This document shows, one piece after another, positions 8,789 to 16,220 of a stretch of 64,000 nucleotides of DNA. Both the position numbers and the translations under genes were made by a program. Positions within the stretch are counted from its first letter, which is position 1. Every line of letters starts with the position of its first letter. A model generated the notes under the pieces. That model saw only the letters and a program-made list of their open reading frames with translations. It was not told where the DNA came from and did not search any database. The stretch spans positions 1,302,001 to 1,366,000 of the forward strand of contig CAVXRN010000002.1 in assembly GCA_963764205.1 (NCBI GenBank), in the 5' to 3' direction. The stretch comes from Chersky-840 sp963764205. Its GTDB lineage: Bacteria; Actinomycetota; Acidimicrobiia; Acidimicrobiales; UBA8190.

Positions 8789-9208
8789 TCAGCTGTCCAC
8801 GATCACGAAGAGTAGGTCGGCCTCGCATGCCAGCTGGCCGTCCACCGAGGCGCGGCCCCGCCCCGAGCCGGCGCGTGCCGAGAGCCGTCCGAGCGTCACC
8901 TCCAGGTCCAGCACCTCCCCCGGCACCACCTGGCGCCGGAACCGGGCCTTGTCGATGCCCCCGAACAGGGGGAGCTTGCCCGTATAGCGCTCGTCGCAGA
9001 GCACCGCGATGCCGCCGAGCTGGGCGAGCGACTCGACCATCAGCACGCCGGGCAGGGTGGGGCGGCCCGGGAAGTGCCCGGCGAAGAAGTCCTCGTCGCC
9101 ACGCAGGTGCCACCGACCCCGGGCCCGCTGTCCCGGCTCGAGCTCGGTGACCTCGTCGACCAGCAGGAACGGCGGTCGGTGCGGCAACACGTCTTCGGGT
9201 CGCACCAC
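8789..9208 (-). CDS. fabZ: 3-hydroxyacyl-ACP dehydratase FabZ
   Basis: Dehydrates 3-hydroxyacyl-ACP in type II fatty-acid synthesis. It is a single hot-dog domain of 139 aa. The N-terminus LPHRPPFLLVDEV and the helix motif GHFPGRPTLPGVLMVESLAQ carry the catalytic His and Glu in the FabZ arrangement, followed by KARFRRQVVPGEVLDLEV. It starts with tandem GTG codons at 9208, preceded 8 nt upstream by TAACCT. Other fatty-acid synthesis genes are not adjacent. A dehydratase for a related acyl chain is a weaker alternative. Confidence 0.9.
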   Translation of the reverse strand: MVRPEDVLPHRPPFLLVDEVTELEPGQRARGRWHLRGDEDFFAGHFPGRPTLPGVLMVESLAQLGGIAVLCDERYTGKLPLFGGIDKARFRRQVVPGEVLDLEVTLGRLSARAGSGRGRASVDGQLACEADLLFVIVDS

Positions 9209-9216
9209 GGCCGCCG

Positions 9217-9222
9217 AGGTTA
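9217..9222 (-). promoter_or_regulatory. -10 element of a leaderless promoter (fabZ)
   Basis: TAACCT lies 8 nt before the GTG at 9208, and no Shine-Dalgarno is present. Confidence 0.45.
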
Positions 9223-9268
9223 CCGGCCCCGCGCCGGCGTCGAAGCCGACCGTCGAGAACGAGACCGA

Positions 9269-11416
9269 CTACGGGAACCCGGTGCAGGCGGCGCTGTTGG
9301 GCGAGCCCGTCGCCAGCTTGCACGAGCCCGCCGCCACGGTGAACGAGGCGAACCCCCACTGCGACGTGCCGGGGTTGAGGTAGTACGGCGGCGAGAGGTA
9401 GACGAGCCGGGGGTCGTAGACGTAGTTCTTGGCGTAGCCGCTCGAGACCGAGCCGCCGCTGAAGGTCCCCACCGGACCACGCCAATCCTCGTCGATGGTC
9501 CCGTACACGTTCAGGGTCCCGAGCGAGCTCCCCGAGGTGTAGTTGTTGACCAGGAACGAATCGGTGAGCGACAAGGCCACGGCGTCGATGGTGGGGTTGC
9601 TCAGGTCACAGGTGGGCGTGCCCGCCCCCAACGTGGCGGAACACGAGCCCGCGTTGTTGAAGCCGCCGTGGCCGTCGGAGACGACCGGGTGGTTGATCTC
9701 GACGAAGTTGTCCGCCACCAGGCCCAGCACGTCGGTGTGCGGCCACGTCGGCGTGGTGGTGCAGGTGCCGCCGGACACGTTGTCGGTGTAACAGATGTTC
9801 CCGTCGATGATGATGTTGTTGTCCGAGCCGATCGTCATGGGCATGTTCACACTGCCCTGCACGATGGCGTCACCGACGGTGTCCCCGCTGGTACCGGTCT
9901 CGCCCGCGGCCGAGAGCGGGTTGTAGGTCAGGTTGTTGCACTTGGTCGTGCCGCCCGAGGTCGTCACGTAGTCGACGACGGTGCCCGACGGCGATGTGGG
10001 GACCGCGGTCTGGCAGCCTTCCACGTACACCACACCGTTGGCGGGCACGGCAACCGTCCCACCGCCGGTCCCCGCCATGCACTGGTTCGCGGTGTTGGCC
10101 GCCGCGTTCAACGGGTCGTTGGAGGACGTGGTCCCCGGGGCCCCATAGGGCGTCCCCACCGGCGTCCCCGGGCTGTTGACGGTCATGGTGTTGGCGGCAC
10201 CGTTGAGCGTGATCGTGGTCGGACCCTGGTACACGCATCCGTTGCTCGACGCATCGTTGTCGAGTGTGCTGTTGTCGCTCGGGACCTGCTCGATGGGGAC
10301 GCCGCTGGTCCAGGTGCCCGTGGCGTTGTCGTTCAACGGCGTCGTGTTGGCGGGATAGGCCATGGTGGTGGTGAAGCTGTAGACAGAGAGCGACGTGGCG
10401 CCCGCGGCGGCAGGCGCGGACAATGTCACCGTCTGGGTGGCGGTCCCCAGTCCCATCGTGAACGTGTCGTTCTTGGCCGCAGCCTGACCCAGGGCCTTGA
10501 CCGAAAGCGTCGTGTAGGCATGGTTGTTCAAGAGGGCGCTCGTGAGCAGCGTGTCACCCGTGGGAGCGCCCGAGCAGCCACCGCCGTCCTCGTACCAGTC
10601 CTGGCCGGGGTCGGCCGTCTCCACGTTCAAGAACGTCGGGCTCCCACACACGAAGACGGTGTCGTTCGAATAGAGGTTGCCCGTCAACGTGTCGGCGGTG
10701 ATGAAGTCGAGGCTCTGGCAGTTGGGCTGGAGGGCGTCGGGGTTCGGTGACCAGAAGTACTGATAGCTCGGGGGTGGTCCCCCGCCACAGTTTCCGCCCC
10801 CGTACTGCGACGTGACGGTGGGGTCGATCTGGTCGTAGTTGAGCCACAGGACGTTGAGCAGGAAGCCGTTGAGAGGCTGCAGGGTGACCACGGCCGACTG
10901 GTAGTTGTAATCGTTGGCGAAGCCCGCCGCACCGACGATGTTGACGCTCAGGTTGCCCGTCGAGACGTTGATGACGGGGTTGTCGATCAGGAACCACCCC
11001 GGGGGGCCGTTGGCGGCCCCACTGCCGGGCACCGGCACCCAGGACCCGAGGCTCAGCGCGCTGCACACGCTCGACGCCGACGTGAGCGCCGAGGTGCCCA
11101 CGCTGGTTCCCGCCGCATTCACGAACCGTGCCCCGCACGCCGCGAAGTCGGCGTTGGCGTTCACGGCGTACTGGTACTCGTTGAGCCCCGACTGCATGGC
11201 CCGGTAGGCCTCGTGCTGGACGACGTCCTTGGTGACGATCGGGAACTGTTGGAACGTGTTCTGGACGAGCACGACCGTGCCGAGCGACAGGACCAGGATG
11301 ATCCCGAGCACGAGCGGCATGGTCTGGCCGCCCTCGCCGCGCTGCGACCGCATGCGAAGGCTGCGCTGCGCTCGAGCCGACACGCCGTGCTGCGCCGAGA
11401 GAGAGGGCCCGGTCAT
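9269..11416 (-). CDS. PilX-like prepilin-operon protein with a large secreted domain
   Basis: A 715-aa envelope protein, last gene of the prepilin operon. The N-terminus is basic and reads RGEGGQTMPL before one hydrophobic helix (about residues 33-52, ILVLSLGTVVLV). It resembles PilX/GspK-type minor pilins in having Gly before the helix but no Glu at position +5. About 660 residues of Thr/Ser/Gly/Asn-rich, low-charge extracellular sequence follow, with several Cys. One copy of the module shared with its two operon partners lies around residues 290-355 (TTLSVKALGQ, NDTFTMGLGTATQTVT). It overlaps the preceding gene by 4 bp. Its size far exceeds PilX (~200 aa), so it could be a pilus-tip or adhesive subunit (inference). 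Confidence 0.65.
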   Translation of the reverse strand: MTGPSLSAQHGVSARAQRSLRMRSQRGEGGQTMPLVLGIILVLSLGTVVLVQNTFQQFPIVTKDVVQHEAYRAMQSGLNEYQYAVNANADFAACGARFVNAAGTSVGTSALTSASSVCSALSLGSWVPVPGSGAANGPPGWFLIDNPVINVSTGNLSVNIVGAAGFANDYNYQSAVVTLQPLNGFLLNVLWLNYDQIDPTVTSQYGGGNCGGGPPPSYQYFWSPNPDALQPNCQSLDFITADTLTGNLYSNDTVFVCGSPTFLNVETADPGQDWYEDGGGCSGAPTGDTLLTSALLNNHAYTTLSVKALGQAAAKNDTFTMGLGTATQTVTLSAPAAAGATSLSVYSFTTTMAYPANTTPLNDNATGTWTSGVPIEQVPSDNSTLDNDASSNGCVYQGPTTITLNGAANTMTVNSPGTPVGTPYGAPGTTSSNDPLNAAANTANQCMAGTGGGTVAVPANGVVYVEGCQTAVPTSPSGTVVDYVTTSGGTTKCNNLTYNPLSAAGETGTSGDTVGDAIVQGSVNMPMTIGSDNNIIIDGNICYTDNVSGGTCTTTPTWPHTDVLGLVADNFVEINHPVVSDGHGGFNNAGSCSATLGAGTPTCDLSNPTIDAVALSLTDSFLVNNYTSGSSLGTLNVYGTIDEDWRGPVGTFSGGSVSSGYAKNYVYDPRLVYLSPPYYLNPGTSQWGFASFTVAAGSCKLATGSPNSAACTGFP

Positions 11417-12558
11417 CCGACTGTGGTGCTGTACTCGGGTGACAAGAAGTACGCCAGGGACTGGTACCCCGTCGGCTGGCCGCCGGGGTTCTTCGTGGCC
11501 TGCAGGTTGAGCGCGACCGCTTCGATCTGGCTCACCTGCGTGGGCGAGCAGGTGCTGTCGTAGACCTCGGTGCCGCTCGGAGCCGTGGTGGTGAGCGCGG
11601 GGGTCACCGTGATGCTGGTCGCCGTCGTCGCGGTGGCGGTCACGGTCTGGGCCGAGGTGCCGGTCCCCACGACGATCGTGTCGCCGTTCGAGACCCCACT
11701 GGCCGACACCACGTTCAGGGTCGTGGTGCCGCTCGAGGCCGAGCCGCTGAGCGTCGTCGGCACGGTGTTGGGCACCGTCGTGACGGCACTGTCGTAGACC
11801 GCAGTGTTGTTCGGCACCGTGGCGGACAGGGCACTCACATTGATTTGCGTCGCGCCGTTGGCGGCGGCGGAGGTGGCGGTGACGGTCTGTGCACTGGGCC
11901 CGGCGCCGAGGTAGATCGTGTCACCCTGGGTCACCGGGTTCGTCAACGCCACCACATGGATCGTCGTCGCCCCGCTCAAGGCCGAGCCGCCGCTGATCTT
12001 CGTCGTGGGCGCGCCCGGCGGGGGCCCGGCGCACACTTCGCCACCTTGGAGGGTGTAGGTGAACACGGGACTCCCCCCTGTGCCATTGGTCAGGTAGTTG
12101 ATGAGAAGGAACGACTGTGTGGAACCGCCGTAGGTGCAGGCCGTGCCGAGGGCGTTGATCCCGGGACAACTGCCCGTGGTGGGCGTGTACAGATTGACCT
12201 GGAACGTGCGCGCCCCCGCAACCGTGGCCACCTGCATGACCACCTGCTGGGGGCCGTTGGCGTTCCCGGTGTTCGAATAGAACGTGAGCGCGTTGGCGTT
12301 GGCCGTCTGGACCGGGTTCGTGGTGGGCGAGTTCGCCACGGCCTCGTGCACGTAGCGTGTCGCCACCTCCGAGGCCAGGACCAACTGGTCGACCGACTGG
12401 TAGGTGTTCTGCACGATGTTCGACTCGCGGAAGAACACGGGGAGGACGGGAAACGCGGCGATCAGCACGATGGACACCACCAACACGGTGATGAGCGTCT
12501 CCACCAGGGTGTACCCGTCCTCGCGCCGGGCGCGGCGCTGGTCGCGGCGCGGCGTCAC
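11413..12558 (-). CDS. PilW-like prepilin with two tandem beta-rich modules
   Basis: A 381-aa type IV prepilin-like protein. It has a short basic leader, then the class III cleavage and helix motif DGYTLVETLITVLVVSIVL, with Gly at -1 and Glu at +5. The mature part begins like PilW/PilJ. The C-terminal half carries two copies of a ~70-residue module: copy 1 has TQGDTIYLGAGPSAQTVTAT, and copy 2 has SNGDTIVVGTGTSAQTVTAT. Each ends in a conserved VYDS. It sits between the PilV-like and PilX-like genes with ATGA overlaps on both sides, so the three are probably translationally coupled and co-assembled. Confidence 0.78.
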   Translation of the reverse strand: MTPRRDQRRARREDGYTLVETLITVLVVSIVLIAAFPVLPVFFRESNIVQNTYQSVDQLVLASEVATRYVHEAVANSPTTNPVQTANANALTFYSNTGNANGPQQVVMQVATVAGARTFQVNLYTPTTGSCPGINALGTACTYGGSTQSFLLINYLTNGTGGSPVFTYTLQGGEVCAGPPPGAPTTKISGGSALSGATTIHVVALTNPVTQGDTIYLGAGPSAQTVTATSAAANGATQINVSALSATVPNNTAVYDSAVTTVPNTVPTTLSGSASSGTTTLNVVSASGVSNGDTIVVGTGTSAQTVTATATTATSITVTPALTTTAPSGTEVYDSTCSPTQVSQIEAVALNLQATKNPGGQPTGYQSLAYFLSPEYSTTVG

Positions 12559-14177
12559 GGCACCGTCACCGGGATGGGCGTGAGCGTCGGGTAGTTGGTC
12601 GCCCCCACCATGACCCCCGTGGTGCTCACGACGGCGGTGATCGGCGCGGACGTGTGTCCGTTATTGGGGTTCGTCACCACGATGGTGTAGGTCTGGGGAA
12701 GGATTGCGGTCTGGATCGTGTACGCCGTCCCTGATCCCGCGATGCCCGTGAGCCCGTAACTCTCGTTCTGCGAGCCCGAGCACCCGTCTGACGACGCGTT
12801 GGGGTCCGCTACCTTGGCGGTCGCGGTCGGAGCCACCGCACCTCCGCCGGTTTCGGTCACCGCCAGGGTGAGGGTGGCGAGACCGGTGATCGTGGCCGAC
12901 GCGGTTCCCTGGGGGCTGAGTGAGAACGTCGTGGCTCCTGATGGATACTCCGGAGCGCCCTGCGTGACGCAGTCCCCGTACCACACGGAGTACCCCGTGC
13001 TGTAGGGAAAGAGCTTCACCACGGTCGTGCTGCTCCCGGGCGGGACGATGGTGTTGACGCCCGAAGGCTTCAACGAGCTGTTGCCGACCGAGATCGGCAT
13101 GCCCGACGCCACCGGGGGGCCGGCGGGAGGAGACAGCGTGACCGTCCCCGACTCGTCGTAGTGGAACACGACGGGGACGGCTTCGAGCCCGGCCGTGGCC
13201 ACCGTGACCGTCTGCGGGTTCTGTCCTGTGACCCCCGGGGTCGGGTACTCCTGGTAGTCGATGAACGAGGGTGCACCGCCGGGGCTGGCGAGGCTCACGC
13301 TGTAGGTGCCCAGGGGCTCTTGCAGGTACACACAGCCGTACTGGTCGGGGTTGTAGACCGTCGAGCCCCCCCACGCGGTGTCGGTGACGGGCGTGCCCAC
13401 ACCGAACGTCGTGGTCGGGGTGAAGCTGGACACGCTGATCGTCTGGGTCCCGGTGCCGACCGCCGTCGTGGCGCTCGCGGTCACCACCTTCGCCAGGGGT
13501 CCCGACCCGATGGTGAGGGAGTCACCCGATGTCACCTGTTGCGTGAGACCCGACACCGTGAACGACGTGTAGGGCGGATTCGGGGGCCCGCCGGTCGGGT
13601 TCAGCTGGGTCTTGAGCGTCGTGACCGGGGTCACCGTCACGGGGACGTTGATCAGGTTGGGGGTATCGGCCGGTGGGACGTTGACACCCGATCCGAGGAC
13701 TCGGATGGCCACGAAGCCGTCTCCGGGGATGACCGTCCCGTACGGAGGGTCGACGATCGACGTCTCACCCAGCGACTGGTTGTTGCCCCACTTGACGGTC
13801 ATCGTGGCCCGGATGACCTGCGGCGGATTTCCCGAGATGCACAGGCTGGGGGCATTCCCGGACCCGGCCCATTCGAGGTGTGACCACACGGAGTAGTTGA
13901 TGCCGCCCTCGGTCACGGGGGTGGCGGTCAGCAGGACGTCTCGGGAGATGTCGGCCTGCAACGACGAGAGTGTGGCGTTCGACGTGATCTCGAGGTACTG
14001 CTCGGCGAGCTCGGCCGCCGCCACCCGCTCACGGTTGAACGCCGCCTGTTTGACCACGGAGTCGACGAGGAACGAGCTGGCGACCAAGACGAGGAGCAGC
14101 ACGACGAGCGAGATCATGACCTCGAGGAGCCCGAACCCCTCTTCGCCATGTCTGGGCTGTCGCCCGACCCTTGCCAT
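12555..14177 (-). CDS. PilV-like prepilin with large beta-rich extracellular region
   Basis: A 540-aa prepilin-like protein, first gene of the operon. The leader ends in EEGFGLLEVMISLVVLLLVL: Gly at -1, Phe +1, Glu +5, as in PilV and GspI. The mature protein is far longer than PilV (about 170 aa). It includes the operon's shared module at about residues 205-275 (TSGDSLTIGSGPLAKVVTAS) and later Ig-like or carboxypeptidase-regulatory-like stretches (TVATAGLEAVPVVFHYDES). The ATG at 14177 is preferred to one 24 codons upstream because GGGAGGA lies ~6 nt before it. A pilus-associated structural or adhesive role is inferred. Confidence 0.75.
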   Translation of the reverse strand: MARVGRQPRHGEEGFGLLEVMISLVVLLLVLVASSFLVDSVVKQAAFNRERVAAAELAEQYLEITSNATLSSLQADISRDVLLTATPVTEGGINYSVWSHLEWAGSGNAPSLCISGNPPQVIRATMTVKWGNNQSLGETSIVDPPYGTVIPGDGFVAIRVLGSGVNVPPADTPNLINVPVTVTPVTTLKTQLNPTGGPPNPPYTSFTVSGLTQQVTSGDSLTIGSGPLAKVVTASATTAVGTGTQTISVSSFTPTTTFGVGTPVTDTAWGGSTVYNPDQYGCVYLQEPLGTYSVSLASPGGAPSFIDYQEYPTPGVTGQNPQTVTVATAGLEAVPVVFHYDESGTVTLSPPAGPPVASGMPISVGNSSLKPSGVNTIVPPGSSTTVVKLFPYSTGYSVWYGDCVTQGAPEYPSGATTFSLSPQGTASATITGLATLTLAVTETGGGAVAPTATAKVADPNASSDGCSGSQNESYGLTGIAGSGTAYTIQTAILPQTYTIVVTNPNNGHTSAPITAVVSTTGVMVGATNYPTLTPIPVTVP

Positions 14178-14192
14178 CCGTCGTCCTCCCTG

Positions 14193-14213
14193 CCCCCACG
14201 CGTGTGGTGGGGG
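14193..14213 (-). other. stem-loop before the prepilin operon
   Basis: A 7-bp perfect stem (CCCCCAC/GTGGGGG) with a 7-nt loop lies about 16-36 nt upstream of the PilV-like start, just before its ribosome binding site. It could modulate translation or stabilise the 5' end. It has no U-tract, so it is not a terminator in either direction. Confidence 0.4.
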
Positions 14214-14375
14214 GTACCACGTCCCTGCGCACGAGCGTCGCGACGACATCGGTCGCGACCAACGATCCCATCGGCCCTCCCGGCCCCAACGGAGATACGG
14301 ACCGGGCGCGACCGGCGCCTGGCCCTGGACTTCCGGGATCCTTTGTCGTGGCCCTCTCTCGCCACCGCCTCAACA

Positions 14376-14394
14376 TCGACACAATCGGTGTCGA
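14376..14394. promoter_or_regulatory. 19-bp inverted repeat, possible operator
   Basis: TCGACAC-AATCG-GTGTCGA is a perfect 7-bp inverted repeat with a 5-nt spacer, about 200 bp upstream of the prepilin operon in the gap without a gene. The symmetry fits a dimeric regulator site. No regulator can be named. Confidence 0.4.
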
Positions 14395-14412
14395 CCTTGA
14401 CGACGCGGTCCG

Positions 14413-14437
14413 AAAAAGTGGCCCGACCCCCCGGTCG
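14413..14437 (-). terminator. weak intrinsic terminator after the 56-codon gene
   Basis: On the minus strand a 5-bp stem (CGACC/GGTCG) with a G4 loop is followed after GGCCAC by TTTTT. It lies 24 bp beyond the stop of the small gene at 14461 and would separate it from the prepilin operon. Confidence 0.35.
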
Positions 14438-14460
14438 CCCAGGGCCTCGGCGCGGCCCCG

Positions 14461-14631
14461 CTATGCCCGGCTGGGCCAGGGGTCGTCGTACCCCGAGTTG
14501 CTCCATCGAGCCTGGGAGTTCTTCCAGGACTCGCCGTTGCCGGTGCGGGGCGCTTCCATGATGAGAACGCCCTTGGCACTGTGGCGGGGCAGGTGCCGGC
14601 TGATGCGGCCAAGCGTGTGCTTCAGTTGCAT
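14461..14631 (-). CDS. candidate 56-aa protein of unknown function
   Basis: A small ORF (ATG at 14631, TAG at 14461) with GAGGA about 8 nt before the start, high third-position GC like its neighbours, a sigma-28-like promoter about 100 bp upstream and a terminator-like hairpin after its stop. The peptide has a basic N-terminal half (LKHTLGRISRHLPRHSAKG) and a Trp/Ser/Asn-rich C-terminal half (SWKNSQARWSNSGYDDPWP). It has no signal peptide, membrane helix or Cys. I do not recognise it. Its place directly upstream of the prepilin operon suggests, but does not show, a link to pilus expression. Confidence 0.5.
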   Translation of the reverse strand: MQLKHTLGRISRHLPRHSAKGVLIMEAPRTGNGESWKNSQARWSNSGYDDPWPSRA

Positions 14632-14734
14632 GGCGGGTTCCTCGTGTCCTCTTTCGAACCCTCCGGATCTGAGAGTGGTCCACTTCGGACCGTCCCGGCT
14701 GGAGGCTCCTCGTCCGCTGCTTTTCCCGCCCCAA

Positions 14735-14762
14735 ATGTCGGCACGAAGAGTGACTTCTTGAG
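14735..14762 (-). promoter_or_regulatory. sigma-28 (FliA/WhiG)-like promoter
   Basis: On the minus strand CTCAAG (14762-14757) precedes GCCGACAT (14742-14735), with 15 nt between TCAA and GCCGACAT. This matches the spacing of the FliA/WhiG consensus TAAA-N15-GCCGATAA, with two or three mismatches. It points toward the 56-codon gene and the prepilin operon. It is the only promoter of this type I noticed in the window. Confidence 0.45.
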
Positions 14763-14801
14763 ATGGAGTGCCACGTATTGTGGCAATGGAGGGCGCCGGC
14801 T

Positions 14802-16145
14802 TCAGCGGGCGAGGCGCTGGGGCGCGACCTCGGGCAACGCGAGCTCGGCGCCACGCCGGGCGGGGTCGAGAGCGACCAGGATGAACTCCCGGTGGTCACC
14901 GCGCTCGACGACCTCGCGAGCGCGTCGCGGCGCGGGAGACGCCAACCCGGCGAGCGGTACGTAACACTGCATCCCACCGACGTCGACCATGGCCCCGTGC
15001 GACACGAACGACGACACGGTTCCCTCCACCGTCGATCCGATCGGGTGCTCGGAAACGAAGGTCAAGAACGTCAACGGGTCGTTCACCGCCGGAGGTGGCC
15101 CGGCGCGCCGCCGAGGGCTCGGTTCGGGGGCCTGCGCGTCGGCGTCGGGTGCGACGGCTTCCACTGTTGCCACGTCGATGGCGGCACGCACATCGGGAGC
15201 GGTGGCACGCCGGCCACGGCCTCGTCGACTGCGCGAGCTCGACGCCACCGGGGCCCCGTCGTCATCGGCGACCGAATCCTTGGGCGGCTTCTCCGCCTTG
15301 GTCGCTTTGCCCGCCTTGGCTGCCTTGGTCGCTCTGCCCGCCTTGGCTGCAGGCGCAGCCGCAGCCGCGTCCGCGTCCTTCTTTGCCGCCGTACTCGCCT
15401 TGGCGGCCTTGGCGGCCTTCCCCGCCTTGTCGGTCTTCTGCGCCTTCGAAGCCTTGGCGACCTTGGCCTGTTTCGTCGCCTTGTCGGCCGTGGGCGCCTT
15501 CTGGGCCTTCTTGGTGGTGCGCCCCGACCCTCGAGCCGAGCTGACCTCGGCGCCGGCCGCGCTGACCGCGGCGTCGAGAACCGAGGAGTCTCCCGCACCT
15601 GTCGGCGTGTCGCCGGCGCTCTTGGCGGCCCGGCCCGACGTGGTGGCCTTGGCCGCCTTGGAGGCGGTCTTGGACGAGCCGACCGCGAGCGCGGCGCGGC
15701 TGCGCACCCCCCGCACCGGGCTGCGGGGGGTGAAGATCCAGCCCACGCCCGGGACGGGCTTCCCCCCGATCAATCGGTCCTCGTCGAAGAGCCAGGGGTG
15801 CTCGGCGTGGAACTCCTGGAACGAGTCGTTCGACAGCACCTGGGCACCCACCCGCTCGGCCACCCGCAACAAGAACGCGTCACCGCGGCCCACCGCTCCG
15901 GCGGGAGGCGAGACCAGCTCTGCATGGGCCACCGCCTCGTCGAACGCCTTGCGCTCGGAGGGGTCGATCCGGTGCCCGAAGGTGGCGTCGACGACGACGA
16001 TGACTTCTTTTTCCGGGAATTCGGCCTGGAATTGGCGCACAGCGTCGTCGAGCTGGGCCAGGCTCGGAACAGAGCGACCCTCGGTGGCGATGTTCGATCC
16101 GTCCACGACGGCGTAGGAGGGGGCCATGTGCGTCCAGTCAACCAT
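14802..16145 (-). CDS. NYN/PIN-domain putative RNase with Lys/Ala-rich linker and C-terminal S1 domain
   Basis: A 447-aa protein with three parts. Residues 1-150 form an NYN/PIN-like nuclease domain (YAVVDGSNIATEG with the first catalytic Asp, EVIVVVDATFGH, GRGDAFLLRVAERVGAQVLSNDSF, GWIF), the fold of Zc3h12a-type ribonucleases. Residues ~165-310 are a low-complexity Lys/Ala/Thr linker (repeats such as KAAKAAKAS and KAGKATKAEK) resembling histone H1 tails. Residues ~355-445 are an S1 RNA-binding domain (GSTVEGTVSSFVSHGAMVDVGGMQCYV). This suggests RNA cleavage at bound transcripts (inference). ATG at 16145 or 16127 could be the start; neither has a good ribosome binding site. Confidence 0.72.
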   Translation of the reverse strand: MVDWTHMAPSYAVVDGSNIATEGRSVPSLAQLDDAVRQFQAEFPEKEVIVVVDATFGHRIDPSERKAFDEAVAHAELVSPPAGAVGRGDAFLLRVAERVGAQVLSNDSFQEFHAEHPWLFDEDRLIGGKPVPGVGWIFTPRSPVRGVRSRAALAVGSSKTASKAAKATTSGRAAKSAGDTPTGAGDSSVLDAAVSAAGAEVSSARGSGRTTKKAQKAPTADKATKQAKVAKASKAQKTDKAGKAAKAAKASTAAKKDADAAAAAPAAKAGRATKAAKAGKATKAEKPPKDSVADDDGAPVASSSRSRRGRGRRATAPDVRAAIDVATVEAVAPDADAQAPEPSPRRRAGPPPAVNDPLTFLTFVSEHPIGSTVEGTVSSFVSHGAMVDVGGMQCYVPLAGLASPAPRRAREVVERGDHREFILVALDPARRGAELALPEVAPQRLAR

Positions 16146-16208
16146 CCCGCCACCGCGATCTGTCCGACCCTCAGGCCAGGGCCATTCCGCCGGGCTCGGG
16201 GTTCACCG

Positions 16209-16214
16209 TAGGAT
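16209..16214 (+). promoter_or_regulatory. -10 element of a leaderless promoter (M20 peptidase)
   Basis: TAGGAT lies 6 nt before the ATG at 16221, and no Shine-Dalgarno is present. Confidence 0.5.
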
Positions 16215-16220
16215 CTCGTC

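Noticed and set aside
9074..10750. Long plus-strand ORF of 558 codons opposite fabZ and the PilX-like gene
   Set aside because: It is an antisense shadow caused by high third-position GC; it has Arg/Gly/Val-rich composition with no domain, and the opposite strand encodes recognisable proteins.
15240..15650. Repetitive CTTGGCCGCCTT-like stretch as a mobile or satellite repeat
   Set aside because: It encodes the Lys/Ala linker of the NYN-S1 protein, and the repetition follows from codon use in a low-complexity protein.
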